Shown here: positions 5,843 through 11,060 of the stretch, in pieces | Position numbering within the stretch: position 1 is the stretch's first letter | Layout of the letters: the number at the start of each line of letters is the position of its first letter | Assembly: GCA_934504345.1 (NCBI GenBank) | Contig: CAKSVR010000064.1 | Span: 1-11,060, forward strand | Source: an uncultured Agathobaculum sp. | GTDB lineage: Bacteria; Bacillota; Clostridia; Oscillospirales; Butyricicoccaceae | Direction: 5' to 3' | Length of the DNA: 11,060 nucleotides | The notes under the pieces: model-generated | Database searches by the model: none | What the model was told of the DNA's origin: nothing | The model's input: the letters and a program-made list of their open reading frames with translations, nothing else | Position numbers and translations under genes: made by a program

Positions 5843-6664
5843 TTAGAGAAAATATGCGTTTTCCTTGCGTTCCTCGGTGTAATACTGCTCCAGCATGGCC
5901 GTGTGCGACAGAAAATCCGGGTCATCGAACTTCTTTGCGCCGGTCGGGCAGTAGGTCGTGCAGGCACAGCATTTGATGCACGTTCCGGGGATTTCCGTCG
6001 GGTTTTCCGGGTCGATCGCGCCCATCGGACACAGCTTGGCGCACAGACCGCACTTTTCGCACAGCACTGCCGCCGTGCTCGGCTTTGCCTTGAGGAATTT
6101 CGCGGGTGTTTTGTCCGTCTTGAGCGGCGTGTAGTAAGCCGCCTCCGCATCGCCGGGCACCTCGGGCGCCTTGAACTCGCCCTCGCTCCTCAGCTTGAGC
6201 GCCACGCCCTGTGCCAGCATACGCAGCTCACCGAGGTCTGCCGCATCCGGTCGGCCCGCCGCAAGCCTGTCCGAGAAAACGTGCCGGCACAGGAATGCAC
6301 CGCCCGCCGCAGGCTTGAAGCCGTTTTTCGTCAGCAGCGCGCACATTTCAGCCAGCGCATTGTCGTATGCGCGGCCGCCGTAGGTGACGAGCGCCAGCGC
6401 CGGTGTGCCCGTGCCGTGCAGGATGCGTGCAAAGTCCGGCGAAATCTTGTTCGGCAGTTTTCCGGCATACACCGGGCAGCCGAATACGACCAGCTCATCC
6501 GCGGCAAACGAATACTCCTGTGCACGGTCGGACGGCGTGTTGAGCGATATGTAGCGGCTCTCGGCCTTGAACAGCCGCGCCAGCTCCGCCGCCGCCGTCT
6601 GGACTACGGTTTTTGTGCTCCCTGCCGGGCTGAAATACACGCCCGTAACTGTTTTGATGTTCAT
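5843..6664 (-). CDS. EFR1-type flavodoxin-ferredoxin fusion protein, 273 aa
   Basis: A soluble electron-transfer protein joining an FMN-binding flavodoxin-like domain to a bacterial 2[4Fe-4S] ferredoxin domain. The ATG at 6664 was chosen over a GTG at 6694 because AGGAGG lies at 6677-6682 on the minus strand. The N-terminal domain shows the phosphate loop YFSPAGSTKT (10-19), then FGCPVYAGKLPNK (61-73) and VTYGGRAY (93-100). The C-terminal domain has two CxxCxxCxxxCP clusters: Cys202/205/208/212 and Cys229/232/235/239. Such proteins are frequent in anaerobic Clostridia and usually annotated 'EFR1 family ferrodoxin'; the physiological partner is unknown. It is the last gene of a three-gene operon, 26 bp after the preceding stop, and ends before a shared terminator. 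Confidence 0.88.
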   Translation of the reverse strand: MNIKTVTGVYFSPAGSTKTVVQTAAAELARLFKAESRYISLNTPSDRAQEYSFAADELVVFGCPVYAGKLPNKISPDFARILHGTGTPALALVTYGGRAYDNALAEMCALLTKNGFKPAAGGAFLCRHVFSDRLAAGRPDAADLGELRMLAQGVALKLRSEGEFKAPEVPGDAEAAYYTPLKTDKTPAKFLKAKPSTAAVLCEKCGLCAKLCPMGAIDPENPTEIPGTCIKCCACTTYCPTGAKKFDDPDFLSHTAMLEQYYTEERKENAYFL

Positions 6665-6690
6665 TGTCTTTCCTGTCCTCCTGATTCCGC

Positions 6691-6951
6691 TCACTCTGTT
6701 ATCTCAATGCGAAATACGTTGATGGTGTCCACATCCGGGCAGCAGAACACCGCCGTACCGGCCTCCTGACCCGGAATGCTGCCGCCGTAGCGCAGAATGT
6801 CGATGTACGGGAACGCAGCGTGCATCGCCATCGGGCAGAGCTGCCCGCGCTCGGTGTCAAAGTCGAAGCTGTCGCCTATCTTATGCCCGCGGTGACAGCC
6901 ATGCGGCCCTTTCCGGTCGATAAGGGTGATCTTGATCTTCGGTCGGCTCAT
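6691..6951 (-). CDS. TIGR04076 family protein, 86 aa
   Basis: The ATG at 6951 overlaps the upstream gene's stop as ATGA and has GGAGGAG about ten bases upstream. The product starts MSRPKIKITLIDRKGPHGCH and has a GHKIGDSFDFDTERGQLCPMAMHAAFPYIDILRYGGSIPG core and a C-terminal CCPDVDTINVFRIE. This matches my recollection of the TIGR04076 family: a short beta-rich protein with 'C-x-x-G-H-K-x-G-D' and a late 'C-P-D-x-x-x-x-V-x-F' block. The cysteines (19, 39, 70, 71) suggest a redox-sensitive or metal-binding fold, but no activity is known to me. Its place between a hydrolase and a ferredoxin-flavodoxin gene is compatible with a redox role. Confidence 0.75.
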   Translation of the reverse strand: MSRPKIKITLIDRKGPHGCHRGHKIGDSFDFDTERGQLCPMAMHAAFPYIDILRYGGSIPGQEAGTAVFCCPDVDTINVFRIEITE

Positions 6952-7499
6952 TTGCGCCACGGCTCCTCCCCCTGATGCACGATCTCCATCTGGCACAGGC
7001 GCATCGCGTTCAGCGCGGTGTCATGCGACTCCGGCGTAACGCACGCGCAGAGCGCCGCATCCACTGTGATGTCCGCCTCCGGGAATGCCGCCTTGCACAG
7101 CATCGCGTTGGAGATCACGCAAATGCCGGTGCATACGCCAACCAGTTCGATCTCGGTCGGCTCCTCGGGCAGCGCACGGAGCGCATCCAGCAGGGCGAAC
7201 GAGCCGAATGTCGGCTTGCCGATGATGTGCGAAGCCGGAATGCCGTCCACCGCTGCGGCGATGGCATCATCCGGCTCGCGGCCCTCCGTACCGGCGATGC
7301 AGTGCGGCACCGGCAGGTGACGGCCCTCACGGGTCTGCATATAGTCCGGCCGGTGGGTGTCCAGCGTGACGAACAGGCTCTCGCGCGGCGTGTTCCTTGC
7401 CTTTTCCGCCACATACGGCACGATGGCGCGGGCCTCGGGCGTGCCGAGCGGGCCGGTGATGAAGTCCTTCTGCATATCCACTACGATAAGTATTTTCAT
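6948..7499 (-). CDS. Isochorismatase-like cysteine hydrolase (nicotinamidase-type), 183 aa
   Basis: The ATG at 7499 follows AAAGGAG on the minus strand; the longer frame from 7568 runs through the promoter. The product starts MKILIVVDMQKDF, and the superfamily triad is visible as Asp8, Lys95 (IGKPTFGSF) and Cys127 (VGVCTGICV). Possible metal-site residues are Asp47 and His49 (LDTHRPDY), with His66 in LPVPHC. The second nicotinamidase metal histidine is not evident, since the DTH motif is followed by YMQT. Nicotinamide deamidation is therefore possible but not assured; other amide or isochorismate-type substrates remain open. It is the first gene of the operon, overlapping the next by ATGA. 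Confidence 0.85.
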   Translation of the reverse strand: MKILIVVDMQKDFITGPLGTPEARAIVPYVAEKARNTPRESLFVTLDTHRPDYMQTREGRHLPVPHCIAGTEGREPDDAIAAAVDGIPASHIIGKPTFGSFALLDALRALPEEPTEIELVGVCTGICVISNAMLCKAAFPEADITVDAALCACVTPESHDTALNAMRLCQMEIVHQGEEPWRK

Positions 7500-7526
7500 A
7501 GCGCTTCTCCTTTGCGTAGTGGTTAT

Positions 7527-7555
7527 AGTATAGCATCGTTTGCGCGGATTTTCCA
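7527..7555 (-). promoter_or_regulatory. Promoter of the hydrolase-TIGR04076-ferredoxin operon
   Basis: On the minus strand, TGGAAA (7555-7550) and TATACT (7532-7527) are separated by 17 bp. The predicted start near 7520 leaves a leader of about 20 nt before the hydrolase ATG, containing its AAAGGAG site. Confidence 0.6.
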
Positions 7556-7625
7556 TGCGTTTTTGCATTTTAGCGAGTGCTAACTGTAAGCATTCCGCTT
7601 ACGAAGCAGGAGGAACTCGCCTGCG

Positions 7626-7850
7626 CGGCAGTCTTTTCCTCGGCAGCCGTTTTCCGGTGCACACGAGTTGCGAATGCGATACGCCGTTTCCGGACGGGGA
7701 GTTTCGCCGCCTGCGGGCGGCGGGAGAACGGCGCTCCCGCGCGGGGCCTAAGAGGGTAGACAACCTACGGTTTTCCACCCTCTTAGGAAGCTCCCCTTTT
7801 CCCTTTGGCAGCCTCGCGAACGAGCCTTACGGCTCTACTTCATAGGTAAC
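7626..7850 (+). repeat. Left copy of a diverged inverted structured repeat (about 225 bp)
   Basis: This copy, read on the plus strand, aligns end to end with the minus strand of 8258-8038. Shared blocks include GGTGCACACGAGTTGCG (7656-7672), ATACGCCGTT, GGGGAGTTTCGCCG, a CTACGGT loop and TACTT near the end. It can fold into three hairpins: arms 7705-7711/7716-7722; arms CCTAAGAGGGT (7747-7757) / ACCCTCTTAGG (7777-7787); and arms GAGCC/GGCTC (7822-7835). The same three hairpins are present in the other copy with different stem bases. Open frames through it look like translation of a non-coding repeat. Confidence 0.8.
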
Positions 7851-8037
7851 TCGCATAAAGGAACGGGTATCGGCTCACGTTTCCCGCATTGTCGCGGCGT
7901 TATCGCGGCAGATTGCACGGGTTTTGCGTAAAGGCAGTGTAGCAGACCGTTAACGGCTTGAGCGCAGCCGAGAGAGGAATGGTCGGCGTTAAGCCGAGCC
8001 TATCAGGTGGTAACGGTACTGCCGTTCTCTTTTTTCG
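7851..8037. other. Spacer between the inverted repeat copies
   Basis: No credible gene. It contains small hairpins such as CGGCT-N7-AGCCG (about 7955-7971), a CGGC-GTTAA-GCCG turn near 7984-7996, and a short direct repeat TCGCGGC. It ends in the terminator-like hairpin listed at 8012-8035. It may be part of the same element as the two flanking repeat copies. Confidence 0.5.
8012..8035 (+). terminator. Weak plus-strand terminator-like hairpin in the repeat region
   Basis: AACGG (8012-8016) and CCGTT (8022-8026) form a 5-bp stem with a 5-nt loop, followed by CTC and six T residues. The stem is short, so function is uncertain. It would end a plus-strand RNA that begins upstream in or before the left repeat copy. 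Confidence 0.4.
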
Positions 8038-8258
8038 GTCCCACCTCTAAGTAGGAACGGAACGTTCCGTCGCTCCGAGGTTGCCCAAAAAGGGCGGAAG
8101 ATGGAGTCCCAAGAGGATAGAAACCACCGTAGGGGGTGTCTATCCTTTTGGAAACCGTTCCCGCCGTCCGCAGACGGCGAAACTCCCCAGCCCGGCAACG
8201 GCGTATTGCTCCGCAACTCGTGTGCACCATATAAAGAGTGCCGAGGAATAAGCTGCCG
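8038..8258 (-). repeat. Right, inverted copy of the diverged structured repeat
   Basis: The minus-strand complement of the left copy. It contains GGTGCACACGAGTTGCG at 8228-8212 and the three equivalent hairpins: CGCCGTC/GACGGCG (8162-8179); CCAAGAGGATAGA (8109-8121) with TCTATCCTTTTGG (8139-8151); and ACGGAACGTTCCGT (8057-8070). It lies downstream of the 8339-8521 gene on the same strand. The stems differ in sequence from the left copy but still pair, so the two copies are not recent duplicates. Confidence 0.8.
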
Positions 8259-8338
8259 CCCAGTCACGGCGCAGCCCTCACGCGCCTCGCGTACCCCGGA
8301 AATCGGCTGCCGCTAAATGGACTGCGCTGCTGTGCCGT

Positions 8339-8521
8339 TTACCCGATGAAGCTGTCCATCCGGTCTGCCGCCTTGTGCAGCGTGTGCTCCGCACGATGCG
8401 CTGCGTGCTTCGCACTCCGCCGCATCGACGGGTTGAGCATCGCGCCCGCCGCTACCATCGAAACCACCGCTCCTGCCATCGCGCCTGTCGCAATGCCCGA
8501 AATAAAGGGAGATACCCGCAT
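8339..8521 (-). CDS. Small membrane-anchored basic protein, 60 aa, function unknown
   Basis: The ATG at 8521 was preferred because AAAGGCGG lies just upstream; a second ATG at 8542 would place that site inside the gene, so either start is possible. The product is MRVSPFISGIATGAMAG..., with one glycine/alanine-rich transmembrane helix (about residues 6-28). A basic, histidine-rich amphipathic helix follows (MRRSAKHAAHRAEHTLHKAADRMDSFIG). This layout resembles the YtxH-type small proteins of Firmicutes, but the call is by shape only. It is divergent from the pyr operon and has no clear terminator before the inverted repeat copy. Confidence 0.6.
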   Translation of the reverse strand: MRVSPFISGIATGAMAGAVVSMVAAGAMLNPSMRRSAKHAAHRAEHTLHKAADRMDSFIG

Positions 8522-8622
8522 AAAAGTTCTACCGCCTTTCATAAATTTTGATAAGAACAGTATGCCCGCTCGTCCCTCAAATTTTACAAAGCAAAAAAAT
8601 GTTTGTTTGGCACAATCGACTA

Positions 8623-8651
8623 TTTACAATTCCCCTGTCATATTATATAAT
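8623..8651 (+). promoter_or_regulatory. Promoter of the pyr operon
   Basis: TTTACA (8623-8628) and a perfect TATAAT (8646-8651) are separated by 17 bp, a near-consensus sigma-A promoter. The transcript should begin near 8658, eight bases before the PyrR binding stem-loop, giving a regulatory leader of about 170 nt. Confidence 0.85.
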
Positions 8652-8665
8652 TATCATAACAATCC

Positions 8666-8699
8666 GCCTTTAAGGTGCGGCCTGTGAGCCGCGCAAGGC
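8666..8699 (+). promoter_or_regulatory. PyrR binding loop (anti-antiterminator) in the pyr leader
   Basis: The lower stem pairs GCCTT (8666-8670) with AAGGC (8695-8699). An internal TAAG bulge lies on the 5' side (8671-8674). The upper stem pairs 8675-8681 with 8688-8694, and the hexaloop is CTGTGA (8682-8687). The loop fits the CNGNGA hexaloop of known PyrR sites, and the 3' side keeps the characteristic GCAAGG end. PyrR with UMP is known to stabilise this stem, blocking the antiterminator. Confidence 0.8.
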
Positions 8700-8803
8700 A
8701 GAAAACAGTGCATACGCCGTCAGCCGTAGAAGATTCAGGGGGACAGGTGTAATATTTCGTGCGGCTTTCTGCTAACTTTTCGGTGGTGGAGAGTCATTTT
8801 TTT
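8697..8803 (+). terminator. pyr attenuator: antiterminator and intrinsic terminator
   Basis: The antiterminator pairs GGCAGAAA (8697-8704) with TTTCTGCT (8766-8773). Its left arm overlaps the 3' side of the PyrR loop. Its right arm overlaps the terminator's left arm, GGCTTTCTGC (8763-8772), which pairs, with several G-U pairs, to GTGGAGAGTC (8786-8795). ATTTTTTT follows (8796-8803). The three structures are mutually exclusive in the order expected for PyrR attenuation: UMP-bound PyrR frees the terminator, and pyrimidine shortage favours readthrough into pyrR. Confidence 0.7.
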
Positions 8804-8829
8804 GCAATTTTTTGAAGGGAGGCGGCAGA

Positions 8830-9357
8830 TTGACCGAACCCAAGATCATTCTCGATCAGGACGGCGTTCGCCGTGCTTTGACCCGTATCGCGTTCGAGAT
8901 CGTGGAGAAAAACAAGGGCGTGGAACACCTGCTGCTCGTCGGCGTGAAAACGCGCGGCATCTATCTGGCGCAGCGCATCGCCGCCAAGCTGGGCGAGGTC
9001 GAGGGAACGGCGCCGCCCGTGCTCGAGCTGGACGTTACACCGTGGCGCGACGATATGCCCCGCACAGATACTCCCCTGCCCGAAGCCGACCCGCGCATTG
9101 CGGGCGCGACTGTCATCATCGTGGATGATGTGCTGTACACCGGCCGCACCGTGCGTGCCGCCATCGAGGCCATCTCCCACAGAGGACGCGCCGAGCGCAT
9201 CCAGCTGGCGGTGCTGGTCGATCGCGGCCACCGCGAACTGCCCATCCGCCCGGATTATATCGGCAAAAACCTGCCTACTGCGCGTGATGAGCGCGTTTGT
9301 GTCCGTCTGACCGAGGTAGACGGCGAAGATAATGTAAACATTCAGAGCAACTCGTAA
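8830..9357 (+). CDS. pyrR: PyrR: pyr operon RNA-binding attenuation regulator / uracil phosphoribosyltransferase, 175 aa
   Basis: Binds the pyr leader RNA in response to UMP/UTP; family members also have uracil phosphoribosyltransferase activity. The start is the TTG at 8830 (MTEPKIILDQDGVRRAL), because AAGGGAGG lies at 8815-8822. A further upstream TTG at 8812 would overlap that site. The PRPP loop VIIVDDVLYTGRT is at residues 95-107, and VGVKTRGIYLAQR (38-50) and LVDRGHRELPIR (129-140) are family blocks. Length matches typical PyrR. It is the first gene of the operon and lies directly behind its own binding site, giving autoregulation. A MITE-like repeat separates it from pyrF. Confidence 0.95.
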   Translation: MTEPKIILDQDGVRRALTRIAFEIVEKNKGVEHLLLVGVKTRGIYLAQRIAAKLGEVEGTAPPVLELDVTPWRDDMPRTDTPLPEADPRIAGATVIIVDDVLYTGRTVRAAIEAISHRGRAERIQLAVLVDRGHRELPIRPDYIGKNLPTARDERVCVRLTEVDGEDNVNIQSNS

Positions 9358-9358
9358 G

Positions 9359-9527
9359 TTAAGGCAATACCGCATAATTGAACAAGAGTGATTTACGAGT
9401 AAATTTTGCGTACTGACGAGGCACAGTTTTGCGGTAATACTTGATGTATTACCGTGAAACTGCAACAAAGTCAGGACACAAAATTTCCGCAAAGCACCGC
9501 CGCTTTAATTGTGCGGTGTTGCCTTAA
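9359..9527. repeat. 169-bp MITE-like element with terminal inverted repeats
   Basis: The ends are near-perfect inverted repeats of about 25 bp (21 of 25 matching), sharing TTAAGGCAAYACCGCA. The interior continues the symmetry: AAATTTTG.../...CAAAATTT arms, CTGAC/GTCAG, AGTTT/AAACT and a central CGGTAATAC-TTGAT-GTATTACCG. The entire element can fold into one long hairpin. It has no coding capacity. The ends read TTAA at both sides, which could be a TTAA or TA target duplication or part of the repeat. It starts 1 bp after the pyrR stop. Confidence 0.85.
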
Positions 9528-9552
9528 TTGCACCTGAGAAAGGAAGAACACC

Positions 9553-10470
9553 ATGTCTATCCAAACCTTAGTAGAAAAGATCAAGGAAAAGGGCAACCCG
9601 ACCGTAGCAGGTCTGGATGCTCGGCTGGAGTACATCCCGCAGCACATTTCCGGCCGCAACATGATGCTGCACGGCGAAACGCTGCGCGCTGCCGCAGAGA
9701 GCGTCGTAGCCTTCAACTGCGGTCTGATCGATGCGCTGTGCGACATCGTTCCGGCGGTAAAGCCGCAGGCTGCGTATTACGAGCTGCTCGGCTCCTACGG
9801 CGCGATGGCGCTCAAGGAAACCATCGATTACGCGCACGCCAAGGGTATGTATGTCATCGGCGACATCAAGCGCAACGACATCGGCGCGACCGCGACCGCT
9901 TACGCAGAGGCATACCTCGGCAAGACCCGTGTCGGCGACACCGAGATTGCACCGTACGGCTGCGATTCGGTTACCGTAAACGGCTACCTCGGCACGGACG
10001 GCGTAGAGCCGTTCCTCAAGGAGTGCCGCAATCGCGAGAAGAGCCTGTTCATGCTGGTCAAGACCTCCAACCCGTCCTCCGGCGAGCTCCAGAACCGCGA
10101 TATGGAGGGCAAGCCGCTCTACGCCCGCATGGCCGAGATGGTCGCCAAGTGGGGCGAGGGTCTGGATACGCCGTGCGGCTACAACCAGATCGGTGCCGTA
10201 GTCGGCGCGACCTACCCCGAGGAGCAGAAGATCATCCGTGAGCTGCTGCCGAAGAGCTACTTCCTCGTACCGGGCTACGGCGCACAGGGCGCGACCGCAA
10301 AGGACATCGCCAATGCGTTCAACGACGACGGCCTCGGCGCTATCGTAAACTCCTCCCGCGGCATCATGTGTGCATGGAAAAAGACCGGCAATAACGGCGA
10401 GGACTACAAGGAAGCCGCCCGCGCAGAAGCCATCCGGATGCGCGATGATATTGTCGCAGCAATCAAGTAA
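9553..10470 (+). CDS. pyrF: Orotidine 5'-phosphate decarboxylase, group 2 (long form), 305 aa
   Basis: Catalyses the last step of UMP synthesis, OMP to UMP plus CO2, in the cytoplasm. The ATG at 9553 follows GAAAGGAAG (9538-9546). The signature VIGDIKRNDIGATATAY (101-117) carries the catalytic charge network around Asp104, Lys106 and Asp109. GLDAR (20-24) and KPQAAYYE (70-77) form other substrate-binding strands, and VPGYGAQGAT is the phosphate-loop region near the C-terminus. About 305 residues is the size of the long PyrF group. It lies between pyrR and carA in a pyrimidine operon, separated from both by hairpin repeats. Confidence 0.96.
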   Translation: MSIQTLVEKIKEKGNPTVAGLDARLEYIPQHISGRNMMLHGETLRAAAESVVAFNCGLIDALCDIVPAVKPQAAYYELLGSYGAMALKETIDYAHAKGMYVIGDIKRNDIGATATAYAEAYLGKTRVGDTEIAPYGCDSVTVNGYLGTDGVEPFLKECRNREKSLFMLVKTSNPSSGELQNRDMEGKPLYARMAEMVAKWGEGLDTPCGYNQIGAVVGATYPEEQKIIRELLPKSYFLVPGYGAQGATAKDIANAFNDDGLGAIVNSSRGIMCAWKKTGNNGEDYKEAARAEAIRMRDDIVAAIK

Positions 10471-10613
10471 TTGAAAATGGAGAATGGAAAATGGAGAATT
10501 GACCTTTTCTTTCACTTTTCCGCTTTTCATTCTCCCATTCACAATATAAAAAGCAAAATGGAAAATCACTATGTTCATTTTCCATTTTCCATTATCAATT
10601 CTCAATTTTTCAA
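10471..10613. repeat. AT-rich inverted repeat between pyrF and carA
   Basis: The left arm (10471-10502) is built from a repeated AATGGARA-type unit and ends GAGAATTGA. The right arm (10574-10613), read on the minus strand, begins TTGAAAAATTGAGAATTGA and continues with the same AATGGAAA units, so the two arms can pair imperfectly. The middle is pyrimidine-rich with no gene. It starts immediately after the pyrF stop. Such AATGGAAAATGG tracts look like a dispersed non-coding repeat, unlike the surrounding GC-rich DNA. Confidence 0.7.
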
Positions 10614-10629
10614 AATGGGAGATACAAGA

Positions 10630-11060
10630 ATGAAGAAAGCATACTTACTGCTGGCGGACGGCACTCTGTTTGAGGGTACCGCAGTCGGCTACGAAGGACA
10701 GAGCATCGGTGAGGTCGTATTCAACACCGGCATGGCCGGCTATCAGGAGGTTCTGACCGACCCGTCCTATTTCGGTCAGGTCGTTACCATGACGTACCCG
10801 CTCGTCGGCAACTACGGCATCAACTTCGATGACTACGAATCCCGCAAGAGCTGGGTTTCCGGCTTCATCATGCGCGAGATGTGCGAATATCCGTCCAACT
10901 GGCGCTGCAAGGTAACGCTCGACGAGTACCTCAAGGCGCAGAAGGTCGTTGGCCTTGCCGGCATCGACACCCGCCGTCTGACCCGCAAGCTGCGCGGCGA
11001 GGGCGTTATGAACGGCGTGATCTACACCGAGGGCTTTGAGCCGGACGAGCAGACCATCGC
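10630..11060 (+). CDS. carA: Carbamoyl-phosphate synthase small subunit, N-terminal part (runs off window)
   Basis: The glutaminase subunit that feeds ammonia to CarB for carbamoyl phosphate synthesis, the first step of pyrimidine and arginine synthesis. The ATG at 10630 follows GGGAGA (10617-10622). The visible 143 codons start MKKAYLLLADGTLFEGTAVG. They include the CarA N-terminal domain hallmarks GEVVFNTGMAGYQEVLTDPSY and TYPLVGNYGIN, plus GLAGIDTRRLTRKLR. The glutamine amidotransferase domain with its catalytic Cys-His-Glu lies beyond the right edge. Position after pyrF suggests the pyrimidine rather than arginine role, with carB likely next. Confidence 0.96.
   Translation, partial: MKKAYLLLADGTLFEGTAVGYEGQSIGEVVFNTGMAGYQEVLTDPSYFGQVVTMTYPLVGNYGINFDDYESRKSWVSGFIMREMCEYPSNWRCKVTLDEYLKAQKVVGLAGIDTRRLTRKLRGEGVMNGVIYTEGFEPDEQTI

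Noticed and set aside
5648..6769. Long plus-strand frame antisense to the ferredoxin gene
   Set aside because: Arginine/alanine-rich shadow of the real minus-strand genes and overlapping the end of the pilin gene; no ribosome binding site or recognisable domain.
7540..8267. Open frames across the repeat region (for example 7540-7845 plus and 7989-8267 minus)
   Set aside because: They have proline/arginine/serine-rich low-complexity products, no ribosome binding sites, and read straight through the conserved hairpins of the inverted repeat; treated as non-coding.
9568..10605. Long minus-strand frame of 345 residues over pyrF
   Set aside because: Antisense shadow of the clearly identified pyrF gene in high-GC codon usage, starting in the AT-rich repeat.
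1..11060. CRISPR arrays, tRNA or rRNA genes
   Set aside because: No regularly spaced direct repeats and no tRNA- or rRNA-like sequence were seen on either strand; the repeats present are inverted hairpin elements.

Overview
The window looks like chromosome from an anaerobic, endospore-forming Firmicute of class Clostridia, probably a gut Oscillospirales/Butyricicoccus-type bacterium. This is inferred from the moderately high GC content, the AGGAGG-type ribosome binding sites, the spoVA genes, the PyrR-controlled pyr operon and the Clostridia-style redox proteins. No species can be assigned from the sequence alone.

Layout. Positions 1 to about 3730 are the right end of an integrated mobile element. 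It holds the C-terminal part of a P-loop ATPase (1-1541), a 71-residue accessory protein (1715-1930) and a large serine recombinase (2047-3711). About 20 bp past the recombinase stop, the sequence becomes the 3' part of the sporulation gene spoVAD (3731-4123). It is joined mid-codon-stream and is followed, with an ATGA overlap, by intact spoVAE (4120-4476). The element therefore appears to split spoVAD, and the 5' part of that gene should lie beyond the element's far end outside the window. This is the layout of sporulation-gene intervening elements such as skin in sigK, and it is the most interesting feature here.

Positions 4477-5835 hold a bidirectional terminator, a tiny minus-strand membrane protein with a long structured leader, and a solitary type IV pilin-like gene with its own promoter and terminator. 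Positions 5843-7555 hold a minus-strand three-gene operon: cysteine hydrolase, TIGR04076-type protein, and a flavodoxin-ferredoxin fusion. Positions 7560-8338 contain no convincing protein gene. They carry two diverged, inverted copies of a roughly 225-bp repeat in which three hairpins are kept although their stem sequences differ, suggesting selection on structure. A 60-residue membrane protein follows on the minus strand (8339-8521).

From 8623 onward is the pyrimidine biosynthesis operon pyrR-pyrF-carA. It has a near-consensus promoter and what reads as a complete PyrR attenuator: binding loop, antiterminator and terminator. Both intergenic gaps of the operon are occupied by hairpin-forming repeats: a 169-bp MITE-like element between pyrR and pyrF, and an AT-rich inverted repeat between pyrF and carA. 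carA runs off the right edge.
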